Part shown: positions 24,972 through 33,259 of the stretch, in pieces
How the letters are laid out: each line of letters begins with the position of its first letter
Position numbering within the stretch: the first letter of the stretch is position 1
The notes under the pieces: model-generated
Seen by the model: the letters and a program-made list of their open reading frames with translations, nothing else
Databases searched by the model: none
Told to the model about the DNA's origin: nothing
Program-made: the position numbers and the translations under genes
DNA from: Ornithinibacillus halophilus
GTDB taxonomy: Bacteria > Bacillota > Bacilli > Bacillales > Amphibacillaceae
Length of the DNA stretch: 33,753 bases
Reading direction: 5' to 3'
NCBI RefSeq assembly: GCF_900129485.1
Contig: NZ_FQVW01000034.1
Location: 1 to 33,753, forward strand

Positions 24972-25142
24972 ATGAAAAAAGTAAAAATTTTATTTATTAC
25001 AGGTTTATTGTTATTTATGATAGGGATTTATGTATCTACATTTTTAACAACGCATTGGGTGATAATCGGTACATTACTTGCAGTTTTAGGTGGTTTTCTA
25101 ATGGGTGGTAGCTCATACTTCCTGCCTAGAGATAGTAAATGA
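24972..25142 (+). CDS. 56-aa two-helix membrane protein
   Basis: It has a KK start, helix 1 (ILFITGLLLFMIGIYV), a short loop with TTHW and helix 2 (IIGTLLAVLGGFLMGGSSYF). A GAGGGAG ribosome site lies before the ATG. It follows the 48-aa gene by 27 bp and closes the cluster. No family was recognised. Confidence 0.68.
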   Translation: MKKVKILFITGLLLFMIGIYVSTFLTTHWVIIGTLLAVLGGFLMGGSSYFLPRDSK

Positions 25143-25336
25143 GTAATCTCCACATACGTTTTATACTAATATATTATTTCCATCTCATTTTTAATCAGCA
25201 AGAAGGAAAAAAAACTGGAGTGCTATCAAATCATCGCTATACTGTCGGATTTCGTGAACAGCGTGATTACATTGGGGTATCGACGAGGTGAATTTTAAGA
25301 ATGTCGAGCTTCAGTAAAAGAATATTGTCCATTACC

Positions 25337-25366
25337 AAGGAGCTTGTTCTAAACAAGCCCCTTTTA
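25337..25366 (+). terminator. terminator after the tiny membrane genes
   Basis: AGCTTGTT (25341-25348) and AACAAGCC (25352-25359) form a stem within AAGG and CCTT outer arms, followed by TTTT. It lies about 200 bp past the last small gene and just beside the stop of the opposing DUF3800-like gene. Confidence 0.6.
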
Positions 25367-25374
25367 AAAAATTT

Positions 25375-27405
25375 TTAGTTAATACATCTAGTCAATCGGA
25401 TAAGCTGTTCAACTTTTTCTATATCATCTAGCTGTGTTTCATCTATTTCTTGTAAATACTCAAAAATAAACCGTGCATTTGGTGCCTTCTTTAAGGTATT
25501 GAAGCGCCCATGTAACTCATTTTTCACATGCTCGATTTGTTGATTATTTCCTTTTTCCATGGTAATACGCAATTTTTCTGCATACATACCTAGTTGGATA
25601 ACTTTGATCGTCACACCACTATACTGGGAATCACATCGTTCAATTCCATTATTTAAATACGTATTGGCTAACTTATCTTTGCCCTTCTTAAAAAGATATA
25701 TTGCCATATTCCAGTAAATAAATTGCATCGGATGGATCGAGCGGTAATTTGCCCCTAGCTCATCAACACTAATATTTTCTTGATTCAATGCTTCATACAT
25801 TTTGTCAGCTAACGCATCATTTCCACTCACCTTAGATGCAGCCATAATTTTATAGTATGTAAAATATTTATAGATTTCTCGAGGCACTTCTTCTTCTTTA
25901 AAAGTTCTTAACAAACCTTCCAATCCAGCATTTTGATCCACTTCACTTGCTTGAAATAAACAAGAAATTGCCTTTTCAAATTCTTCTCCCTCAGAATAAG
26001 CCTGTGCTTTATATAGATATTGCCTTTCTTCGTCCACATCAATTGTAAAATGCTTCAATGCTTGGTCATAATCATCAATCGCTTTTTCTAGATTTTGCTT
26101 ATCTTGATGAATAAGCATTGCATACCCCTGACCTCTCGTTCCATAAGCTTTCCCAAGAGTCTCATACATATCTGGTTCGTCTGTATCCAATGCCTCATCC
26201 TCTAACAAATCAAGCAATTGAACCATTTCCTCCAAAATAGAAATAGCCTTAGTCGAGTCTGCAATCGAACCATGGATATCCATGAGATTCTTTTGATGGA
26301 TTGCACGTCGCAACTTGTATAAATTATAATACTCAAATTTAACCATGATATCTTTTACCAATGCTAATTGTTCCATAAACAAACGATCCTGTTCATTTGC
26401 TTTCATACTACCTTCCCGAGTGTATAACGAATATAAATAAAGGATGATATCCAAATGAAACTCCGGCATTTCAATATCAAATTCCTTTAATTTAGGAAGG
26501 AGCTCCTCTTGCATCGCAATCAATACTGGTCTGATAAAGTGATAATTTCGTTCAATTTTAATAAATGTTTCAATTTCAGATGAGATGTTACGTAGTTGAA
26601 TTCGTTGACCATACTCGTCTAATTCCTGTAGTTGCTCTAATGCAATGCTCAGGTAAGGTTCTTTGAATTCTTTATTCGACTCTAAAAAACATTCAAAGAT
26701 GACTTCACTAATATCCCCTTCTGCCAATCGCCTTTCAATATCTTGCCTTGGAGAATTTTCAAAGAAAGAAAAAATAAACTGGTTCTGGTACAGCTCTTCA
26801 ATCCGGTCTTTTTGCTCGCTAGTAAATTTTGAAGAAGTTCTAGTTAAATATGTATTACACACACCATCTGCTAACATTAGGCGTGAACTTTTTCGGGCAT
26901 CTCCAAAATGAACATCATATTTCCACTTGTTCTTTCGAGTTAACACTTTTCTAGCTAGGCCAACAATAATTCGCTCTCGAAGACGTTCCTCGTATTCTTG
27001 TTCCTCGATGATTCCATATCCTTTTTCCATGTTTTTTCTCGTCGCAATCAGGATATCAAGTTCAAAATCACCGTACATCGCTGATAAACGTAATAATAAT
27101 TGAATGATGCCTTCAGCCAGAACGTTCAAGTATGTTGTGTCGCCGTCAATGATTTTCACTCGTTCTTTATTTTGAAAAATTACTAGTTCTCCATGTTTTT
27201 CCTTGATTGCTTCAAGAAGTGCCATATTTTCATGACCACCTTCTTGATTGAAATGGACATAGTCTTTGCCTATCATTTGTCTTGCACTTTCTTCGGTAAT
27301 ATCACCCTTCTCCACAAGCACTCCACCAACAAGTGATGGATTTAAATAATCCTTATGATCACTTACAAAATCACCACTCTCATCCAACCAAAGTTCTAAC
27401 TGCAT
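25375..27405 (-). CDS. DUF3800-like domain plus TPR repeat protein
   Basis: From the ATG at 27405 this is a 676-aa protein. The N-terminus LELWLDESGDF (Asp8, Glu9, Asp12) with a following GGVLV strand matches the start of DUF3800, which has an RNase H-like fold and is predicted to be a nuclease. Other conserved acidic sites could be FGDARKSSR (Asp169) and LADGV (Asp180). Residues about 280-400 are helical. TPR-type repeats are seen at about 413-490 (YETLGKAYGTRGQGY, LEKAIDDYDQALKHF, EEFEKAISCLF) and probably continue. GGAGGGG precedes the ATG, so the longest frame from 27531, which starts in a repeat, is rejected. No partner gene is near; it stands alone beside a repeat array. Confidence 0.78.
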   Translation of the reverse strand: MQLELWLDESGDFVSDHKDYLNPSLVGGVLVEKGDITEESARQMIGKDYVHFNQEGGHENMALLEAIKEKHGELVIFQNKERVKIIDGDTTYLNVLAEGIIQLLLRLSAMYGDFELDILIATRKNMEKGYGIIEEQEYEERLRERIIVGLARKVLTRKNKWKYDVHFGDARKSSRLMLADGVCNTYLTRTSSKFTSEQKDRIEELYQNQFIFSFFENSPRQDIERRLAEGDISEVIFECFLESNKEFKEPYLSIALEQLQELDEYGQRIQLRNISSEIETFIKIERNYHFIRPVLIAMQEELLPKLKEFDIEMPEFHLDIILYLYSLYTREGSMKANEQDRLFMEQLALVKDIMVKFEYYNLYKLRRAIHQKNLMDIHGSIADSTKAISILEEMVQLLDLLEDEALDTDEPDMYETLGKAYGTRGQGYAMLIHQDKQNLEKAIDDYDQALKHFTIDVDEERQYLYKAQAYSEGEEFEKAISCLFQASEVDQNAGLEGLLRTFKEEEVPREIYKYFTYYKIMAASKVSGNDALADKMYEALNQENISVDELGANYRSIHPMQFIYWNMAIYLFKKGKDKLANTYLNNGIERCDSQYSGVTIKVIQLGMYAEKLRITMEKGNNQQIEHVKNELHGRFNTLKKAPNARFIFEYLQEIDETQLDDIEKVEQLIRLTRCIN

Positions 27406-27457
27406 CCAAACCCCTCCGATTTTTATTTTTCTCACGGACGCCTGTCCCATTAATTGT

Positions 27458-27463
27458 AGTATA
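27458..27463 (-). promoter_or_regulatory. extended -10 of the DUF3800-TPR gene
   Basis: TGGTATACT on the minus strand is an extended -10 (TGnTATACT), about 55 bp before the start codon. A -35 is not clear. It lies between the gene and the repeat array, so the array would be upstream of, not inside, the transcript. Confidence 0.35.
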
Positions 27464-27505
27464 CCATGATATGCCTCTTGATTTACTTCACGTTGGGAGG
27501 AAAAG

Positions 27506-28145
27506 TAGGGAGTAACGGAATGAGGATTCATTGGAGTTTTGTGGTGGTTCTCGTTCCGTTATTTGCTGAAAATGTACTAGTTTTGGAGTGGACACGGATT
27601 CTCGTTCCTTTATTGATAGCTTTGCGATTGATTTTGGATGGATTTAGTGGAATAACGGAAACACGATTACATTCCGAATGAAAACCGTGCTTTTTTTGGG
27701 GGATAGAGGAATGAGGATTCATTGGAGTTTTGCGGTGGTTCCTCGTTCCGTTATTTGCTGAAATTATACTAGTTTTGGAGGGGATACGGATTCTCGTTCC
27801 TTTATTGATAGTTTTGCGATTGATTTTGGATGGATTTGATGGAATAACGGAAACACGATTACATTTCGACTGAAAAACGTGCTTTTTTTGGGGGATAGAG
27901 GAATGAGGATTCATTGGAGTTTTGCGGTGGTTCCTCGTTCCGTTATTTGCTGAAATTATATTAGTTTTGGTGGGGACACGGATTTTGGTTCCTTTATTGA
28001 TGGATTTTCGATTGAATTTGGATGGATTTGATGGAATAACGGAAACACGATTACATTTCGACTAAAAATCTCGCTTTTTCTAAGGATTAACGGAATGAGG
28101 ATTCATCAGAATCGCGTGGTGGTCCCTCATTCCGTTATTTTCACT
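27506..28145 (-). repeat. 192-bp tandem repeat array B, 3.3 copies
   Basis: GGAATGAGG occurs at 27517, 27708, 27900 and 28092, so the period is 191-192 bp. Module 1 copies lie at 27513-27561, 27704-27753, 27896-27945 and 28088-28137. The last has perfect 13-bp arms, TAACGGAATGAGG and CCTCATTCCGTTA. Module 2 copies end with AAACACGATTAC at 27670, 27862 and 28054. Read on the minus strand the unit has the same module order, arm sequences and 50-bp module length as array A (11497-11936). The unit length is divisible by three, so an artefact open frame spans it. Confidence 0.9.
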
Positions 28146-28150
28146 AGATT

Positions 28151-28723
28151 TTATGATCGTTCATAGTACATGGCAAAGAAGGATAGGCTGTGCTCAAAGC
28201 CTCCTTGAAGTTCTCTAATTTGATGGTCTAATGTACTCCTAGTTACAAAAGGACTATGTTGAATTTCAGAAATACTATCTTCTAATGCCAATAGATTCTC
28301 GATTAGATCGGCTAAGTACTGTTTTTGTTCAGTCGTATAATCTTCTTGAACCATCAAACTGAGCAGTATTTGTCTTGCTTGCACGACGTCAAATAACATA
28401 GTATCGAAGTCTAATTTATCAATCGTAATAGATTCCTTATTTACTAACCATTTCTGTTCAAATATTGGTAATATGTATTGCGTTCGGTCAATCTTTAGAT
28501 TTTTCATTTCTTCACTTGCTTTGTCAGCTTCATAGATTTCTTTAAACTCATTTAAGTCAGCAACATAACCTTCTACTACAAAAGGGTCTGGTGAATATGT
28601 CATACTCTTTTTCATACTAAAAGATGAATACGGGAAAAACCAGGTCATTAATGCTAGAAAAATAATAATAAAACCAATTACTGCTGCAACACTAAGGGAA
28701 ATAACTTTTGCTTTTTTTGTCAT
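28151..28723 (-). CDS. membrane-anchored protein, unknown function
   Basis: The 190-aa protein has one N-terminal membrane helix (about 8-30) and an outer helical domain of about 155 residues, acidic, with no family recognised. AGGAG lies 7 nt before the ATG at 28723; the TTG two codons upstream is too close. It ends 6 bp before repeat array B, whose last palindrome may serve as its terminator. An imperfect palindrome (ACTA...TACTTA / TAAGTATTAGT, 28739-28770) lies in front of it. Confidence 0.65.
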   Translation of the reverse strand: MTKKAKVISLSVAAVIGFIIIFLALMTWFFPYSSFSMKKSMTYSPDPFVVEGYVADLNEFKEIYEADKASEEMKNLKIDRTQYILPIFEQKWLVNKESITIDKLDFDTMLFDVVQARQILLSLMVQEDYTTEQKQYLADLIENLLALEDSISEIQHSPFVTRSTLDHQIRELQGGFEHSLSFFAMYYERS

Positions 28724-28776
28724 GATCAAACTCCTAACACTAGATTACTTAAATTATCTAAGTATTAGTTTATCAT

Positions 28777-28804
28777 AAAAAACGACCACCATTATAGCAG
28801 TCGC
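28777..28804 (-). terminator. terminator of the sugar dehydrogenase-like gene
   Basis: CGAC (28783-28786) pairs with GTCG (28800-28803), with partial inner pairing, and the minus strand continues into TTTTTT. It adjoins the stop codon at 28805. Confidence 0.6.
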
Positions 28805-29896
28805 CTAATTCGTTAATATGGAAAGTGAAATTCGATAAAGTTTATCATCTTTATTCTCTGCTGAGCCACGTCCATCTGTATTATTGCTAATGAAATATAG
28901 ATATTCGTCCTCAATAAAAACGTCCCGTAATCGTCCTAAATCGGAGACCACTTCTCGGTATTGGCCCGTTTCCATATCAAATTCTAATAGCGCTGTTCCT
29001 CTCAATGCTGCAACATACAATTTATCACCATCCATATCCATTCCAGAAGGTGCCCATGTTTTGTCAGGACCTGAAGTGAAAATCGGGGTAACCATTCCCT
29101 CCTGTTCTTCATTACCTTCAATAATTGGCCAACCATAATTCTTTCCGACTTCTATCCGATTAATCTCCTCATTTGCGTTATTTCCGTGTTCACTAGAATA
29201 GAGCGTCCCATCCTCATCCCAGGTTAGTCCTTGAGGATTTCGATGACCATAACTGTAAATGTACGATTCAGCGATTGGATTATCACTAGGAATTGACCCG
29301 TCTAGATTTAACCTTAAGATTTTTCCACCTAATGAATCTACATCCTGGGCAATCTCCTCGATATAGGCATCCCCTGCTGTGGCATACAGTTTTTCATCTG
29401 GCCCAATTTTCAACCGGCCTCCGTGATGCCAAGAACCACTTGGGATTCTGTCCAACAACACTTTTTCTTCTGTCCAAACATCATCCTTTAAAGTAAGAGT
29501 GACTATGCGATTAAATTGACCAGAACTATCTTCATAGGTGTAGTACGCGTAGGCAGTTTTTGTTTTTTCAAAATCTGGAGAGAGGACAAAGCCTAACAGG
29601 CCAGCTTCTTGTGCAGTTGCAAGTTTCTTTTTTAACTTAACTTCTTGCCGGTCCACATTCCCACCTTCTATTTTCACAATTGCTCCTGGTCTTTCAGTTA
29701 GAAAAAAAGTATCGTTATGTTTTTCAATCGACCACGGAATTTGAAGTTGATCGGCAATAACTTCTACTTCTTCATGTATATTAACCATTACTTCCCTTGC
29801 CTCATCATTCTTTTCCTCTTTTTCAGAGGATTTCATCCACGAGCACCCCACTACTAAAAACAACATGCAAAAAAGAAGGGCTATTATTCTACGCAT
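28805..29896 (-). CDS. PQQ-type glucose/sorbosone dehydrogenase-like lipoprotein
   Basis: The 363-aa protein has a lipoprotein signal (IIALLFCMLFLVVGC, Cys18) and an acidic linker. A six-bladed beta-propeller of the GSDH family follows. Diagnostic segments are SGSWHHGGRLKIGPD, YATAGD, GHRNPQGLTWDEDG and EHGNNANEEINRI, which hold the catalytic His and Arg of the family. It would act outside the membrane, oxidising a sugar if PQQ or another cofactor is supplied; many relatives have no proven activity. GAGGTG precedes the ATG. Confidence 0.88.
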   Translation of the reverse strand: MRRIIALLFCMLFLVVGCSWMKSSEKEEKNDEAREVMVNIHEEVEVIADQLQIPWSIEKHNDTFFLTERPGAIVKIEGGNVDRQEVKLKKKLATAQEAGLLGFVLSPDFEKTKTAYAYYTYEDSSGQFNRIVTLTLKDDVWTEEKVLLDRIPSGSWHHGGRLKIGPDEKLYATAGDAYIEEIAQDVDSLGGKILRLNLDGSIPSDNPIAESYIYSYGHRNPQGLTWDEDGTLYSSEHGNNANEEINRIEVGKNYGWPIIEGNEEQEGMVTPIFTSGPDKTWAPSGMDMDGDKLYVAALRGTALLEFDMETGQYREVVSDLGRLRDVFIEDEYLYFISNNTDGRGSAENKDDKLYRISLSILTN

Positions 29897-30003
29897 TGGC
29901 TAACACCTCGATCCAAATTAAATTGATTTCCTACTATACGGTATTTCTAGTTCGTACGCTAAATATACCTTGTCCTTGCATAAATTACTGCCCGTTACAT
30001 GTG

Positions 30004-30044
30004 GGAAAAAAATAAGGCAATTCACTTTATCAGTAAATTGCCTT
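30004..30044 (-). terminator. yhfK terminator
   Basis: AAGGCAATT (30014-30022) and AATTGCCTT (30036-30044) form a perfect 9-bp stem with a 13-nt loop. The minus strand goes on into ATTTTTTT. Confidence 0.88.
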
Positions 30045-30053
30045 AGACACACT

Positions 30054-30704
30054 TTATACGGATTGAATTGCTTTGTTAACCGAGGTATTCCCAGAAACGA
30101 TCTGAAATTCTTTTCCAATCGTCGACTCATTTTCTAAAGTTGCTTCGATGACACGAGCTACATCTTCTCTAGGAATTTTACCGATTTCTAAGTCAAATCC
30201 AGCTTTAACTTGACCAGTTCCTTTATCATTCGTTAACCCACCAGGATGGATGATGGTATAATCCAAATCTGTCCCTCTTAACCACTCATCAGCATAATAT
30301 TTTGCTGCTACATATGGGGCAAATGATTCTGGTGCTTCAAGGATTGCCTTACGTCTCGTATCAAATGAGCTAATCATGACAAAGCGCTTCACACCAGCTA
30401 CTTTTGCTGCTTCGACTGTTTTTATCGCACCATCTAGGTCGACCATAATTGTCTTATCTTTTCCAGTGTGTGGTCCAGATCCTGCTGTAAATACAATTGC
30501 ATCTACCCCTTCAGCAGCTTTGGCAATCGAATCAATGTCACCTTCTAAATCCACAACAGCCGTTTCTGCACCTAAATCTTCAAAAAATGAAGCTTGCTCT
30601 TCGTTACGAATCATGGCTCTTGCTTCCAAGTTTTTGTTCTCTTGTATAAATGAAACTAAATGTTTTCCAATTTGACCATTTGCACCTACAACAAGAACTT
30701 TCAT
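30054..30704 (-). CDS. yhfK: NAD(P)-binding SDR-type protein, YhfK-like
   Basis: From the ATG at 30704 this is a 216-aa protein matching Bacillus YhfK closely. It has the atypical-SDR NAD(P) motif VVGANGQIGKHL, AIVFTAGSG with DKTIMVDLDGA, KRFVMISS, the YVAAKYYAD Tyr-x3-Lys motif and TIIHPGGL. It is probably a cytoplasmic reductase or redox sensor. The substrate is unknown. The longer frame from 30776 is rejected because AAAGGA precedes the internal ATG that starts at the Rossmann motif. Confidence 0.88.
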   Translation of the reverse strand: MKVLVVGANGQIGKHLVSFIQENKNLEARAMIRNEEQASFFEDLGAETAVVDLEGDIDSIAKAAEGVDAIVFTAGSGPHTGKDKTIMVDLDGAIKTVEAAKVAGVKRFVMISSFDTRRKAILEAPESFAPYVAAKYYADEWLRGTDLDYTIIHPGGLTNDKGTGQVKAGFDLEIGKIPREDVARVIEATLENESTIGKEFQIVSGNTSVNKAIQSV

Positions 30705-30813
30705 CTTTTCAACATCCTTTCTAAAATTAACTCCCATTTTATTCTTACCACGATTGTAAAACGAATGATCAACCAAAGTCTAGAAAACAGGCCTTTATAA
30801 TTCTCCGTACCCG

Positions 30814-30850
30814 AAAAAAAATCCCAAGTAATGACTCATAAGACACTACT
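30814..30850 (-). terminator. terminator of the two-component operon
   Basis: AGTAATG (30827-30833) pairs with CACTACT (30844-30850) with one G-U pair. The minus strand then reads TGGGATTTTTTTTC. It lies just past the kinase stop at 30863. Confidence 0.6.
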
Positions 30851-30862
30851 CAGGACGAATAC

Positions 30863-32401
30863 TTATATGTTTAACATAATAGTTACTTTAAACAAATCAC
30901 CATCTGTTTCGATGTCAAGACTCCCACCATGTAACTCAACAATGGATTGAGCAATCGCGAGACCTAAACCACTTCCTTCTGTATGACGGGAAGTATCACC
31001 GCGCTTAAACCGTTCAAATAGTTCATCACTGTTTTCACTTAACTCGTATTTTGATACATTTTTAAAAGTGATGAATGCTGTACCATTTTCTGCCTTTAAA
31101 TCAATGTACACTCGTGAATTTTCCAATGAGTATTTCAAGATATTAGCAATTAAATTATCAAATACACGCCAAAGCTTTTGCCCATCAACAACTGCATTTA
31201 CCGGTGGATCGTCACTTGATATGCGAAATTGTAGACTAGAATCCTGAATAACATCATCATACTCAGCTAACGCCTGTTGCAACAGTTGAACGAGATCGAC
31301 TTTTTCCTTTCGCAACTCCATCGTTCCACTTGCCATTTTAGATACTTCGAATAAATCATCTATAAGTACCTTCAAACGCTTTGATTTTCTATCAATAATC
31401 TCAATGTATCCTGTTCTTTCTTCATGACTAATATGTTCCTTTTTTAATAGTTCTGTATACGTGATGATGGATGTAAGGGGGGTCCTTAAGTCATGACTAA
31501 CATTCGTGATTAGCTCCGTCTTCATCCGTTCACTTTTCGCCTGTTCCGTCTGTGACACCTTTACCCCATGCTTCAGTAGATTAATATTTTTTGCAAGGGT
31601 TGTTAACGCAGATTTGCCTGTTAGTTCTATATCTTGTCCTAGATTTCCAGCTGCAAGCTCATTGGTATTATCTACAATTCGATTAAAATACCCTATCTTA
31701 TTTAAAATAATCATCCCCATTGGAATCCCAACAACCCCTAATAAAAGAAGATATAGAAATATAAATATAGGATGAATTACCGTTATAACAGCAGCAAAAC
31801 CAAGGGCAAAAACCATTCCCGCTAAAACAAATACTTGCGTTCCTGTTGTTCGGTCGAGAAATGCCTCATGTACCCGTCGTGATAGTTTGGAAAACATCGT
31901 CTTTAAAATAAGAAACAGTTTAACTATGATACTATTTCTCCATAAATCTCTGACATATTCCCAATCCTTGTTCGTTGTATAATGTTTGAACGATTCTTTA
32001 ATTGTTGTCATAAAATAGATTCCTTGAATCACGGTGATTGCCATTCCAATGGAAAATAAAATAATAGAGGCAACTAATGCCATTGGAAAACCTGTATAGC
32101 CAGCAAAATAAAAAACTTCGTTGACCAATAATAACAATGCTAACCACGTGAATAATCCTGATATAACGAACAACCCTAACCTAAAGTCAATTGGGAATAT
32201 GTCGTAGAACTTCCTCCAACTACGAATCGTAGCCCTCGTTTTCTTTGCCAGTTTGAGGATAATAAGAACTAAGGGAAAGGCAAGTAAATTAATAGAAACC
32301 GCATTCCAATAGACTAATAAGAGAAGGCCAATTATGCCAAGCGTAAATAATACCGAACTTGTCATAATCCAGAAAACACTACTTTTCCATTTTGTAGCCA
32401 A
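30863..32401 (-). CDS. membrane sensor histidine kinase
   Basis: The 512-aa protein has about six membrane helices (roughly 10-32, 36-52, 74-98, 107-131, 188-209, 211-233). A HAMP-like linker follows (about 234-285), then a HisKA domain with ELITNVSHDLRTPLTSI (phospho-His303) and a HATPase domain with N box DNLIANILKYS and G box GSGLGLAIAQSIVELHGG. The TTG start at 32401 has AAGGTGG nine bases before it and lies inside the end of the response regulator gene, a 23-bp overlap. The signal is unknown. The large membrane region with little outside loop suggests an intramembrane signal such as cell-envelope stress. Confidence 0.93.
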   Translation of the reverse strand: MATKWKSSVFWIMTSSVLFTLGIIGLLLLVYWNAVSINLLAFPLVLIILKLAKKTRATIRSWRKFYDIFPIDFRLGLFVISGLFTWLALLLLVNEVFYFAGYTGFPMALVASIILFSIGMAITVIQGIYFMTTIKESFKHYTTNKDWEYVRDLWRNSIIVKLFLILKTMFSKLSRRVHEAFLDRTTGTQVFVLAGMVFALGFAAVITVIHPIFIFLYLLLLGVVGIPMGMIILNKIGYFNRIVDNTNELAAGNLGQDIELTGKSALTTLAKNINLLKHGVKVSQTEQAKSERMKTELITNVSHDLRTPLTSIITYTELLKKEHISHEERTGYIEIIDRKSKRLKVLIDDLFEVSKMASGTMELRKEKVDLVQLLQQALAEYDDVIQDSSLQFRISSDDPPVNAVVDGQKLWRVFDNLIANILKYSLENSRVYIDLKAENGTAFITFKNVSKYELSENSDELFERFKRGDTSRHTEGSGLGLAIAQSIVELHGGSLDIETDGDLFKVTIMLNI

Positions 32402-33077
32402 TGCCCCACACCACCTTCAAATATCTAGGATTTTTTGCATCGATTTCTATTTTTTCGCGTATCTTGCGGATATGTACGGCTACCGTATTTTCGGCATTAT
32501 AATTCGGCTCTTTCCACACCCGTTCATATATTTCATTAATTGAAAATACACGCCCAGCATTAACCATGAGAAGTTCGACAATCTTGTACTCTATTGGAGT
32601 CAGCCTAACAAGTTCATCATTCACTTTGACTTGTTTAGATGCTTGATCTAATGTGAGCCCATTCAAATCAATTACTTTGTTTACTCCTTCAAATGTGCCT
32701 AAAGCAACATATCTTCTCAGCTGAGACTTCACACGTGCTACAAGTTCCATCGGGTTGAATGGCTTCGTTACGTAGTCATCTGCTCCAACTTGTAGCCCTA
32801 GTATTTTATCAGTGTCTTCACTCTTTGCACTTAAAATGATGATAGGGATATTCTTTTCCTCACGAACTTTATGCGTTGCCGAAATTCCATCTAGCCTTGG
32901 CATCATAATATCTAATATCATTAAATGCACCTCATGCTCGTGCAAAAGCTCCAATGCCTCAATTCCATCCTTTGCCTTTAAAACGGTAATCCCTTCATTT
33001 TTTAAATAGATTTCTATTGCATCTCGGATTTCTTCTTCATCGTCCACAACCAAGACTTGATAATTGTTCACCGTCAT
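32379..33077 (-). CDS. OmpR/PhoB-family response regulator
   Basis: The 232-aa protein has a receiver domain (1-115) with the acidic pair DD12-13, phospho-acceptor Asp56 (MILDIMMP), switch Ser83 and Lys105 (KPF). A winged-helix DNA-binding domain (about 135-232) follows, with RLTPIEYKIVELL and ENTVAVHIRKIREKI. The ATG at 33077 has GGAGG five bases upstream; the longest frame begins four codons earlier at a TTG. It overlaps the kinase gene and is expressed with it. Upstream TTTCTTAAG repeats are a likely binding site. Confidence 0.94.
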   Translation of the reverse strand: MTVNNYQVLVVDDEEEIRDAIEIYLKNEGITVLKAKDGIEALELLHEHEVHLMILDIMMPRLDGISATHKVREEKNIPIIILSAKSEDTDKILGLQVGADDYVTKPFNPMELVARVKSQLRRYVALGTFEGVNKVIDLNGLTLDQASKQVKVNDELVRLTPIEYKIVELLMVNAGRVFSINEIYERVWKEPNYNAENTVAVHIRKIREKIEIDAKNPRYLKVVWGIGYKMEK

Positions 33078-33104
33078 CCACACCTCCAAAGCCTTTTGCT
33101 TATC

Positions 33105-33184
33105 TCTATAGTAACCATCAAATCTTAATATTTATGGGGTAAATTTCTTAAGGTTTTCTTAAGTTTCTCAATTTGATTCTTAAA
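33105..33184 (-). promoter_or_regulatory. response-regulator promoter with direct repeats
   Basis: TTTCTTAAG occurs at 33144-33152 and 33155-33163, an 11-bp step. ATTCTTAAA at 33176-33184 is another 21 bp on. One- and two-turn spacing of direct repeats is typical of OmpR-family binding sites. On the minus strand a -10-like TATAGA (33110-33105) has no good -35, and the boxes lie just above it, as in activated promoters. Autoregulation is inferred. Confidence 0.5.
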
Positions 33185-33259
33185 CTCTATTATATCGGTT
33201 AGGTTGAGGTGGGTAAATGATTGGGAAGTGGTATTGATGGGGGTGGTTGTGGGGGTGGG

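Noticed and set aside
25190-25292. Short frame KKTGVLSNHRYTVGF... after the tiny membrane genes
   Set aside because: It has no start codon or ribosome site; it may be a decayed gene end, but no family was recognised, so it is not listed.
27406-27531. N-terminal extension of the DUF3800-TPR gene to 27531
   Set aside because: The first residues are translated from repeat array B, and a strong ribosome site precedes the internal ATG at 27405.
27528-27914. 128-codon open frame on the minus strand within array B
   Set aside because: It exists because the 192-bp unit is divisible by three; the protein is just a 64-residue repeat of the non-coding unit, without a ribosome site.
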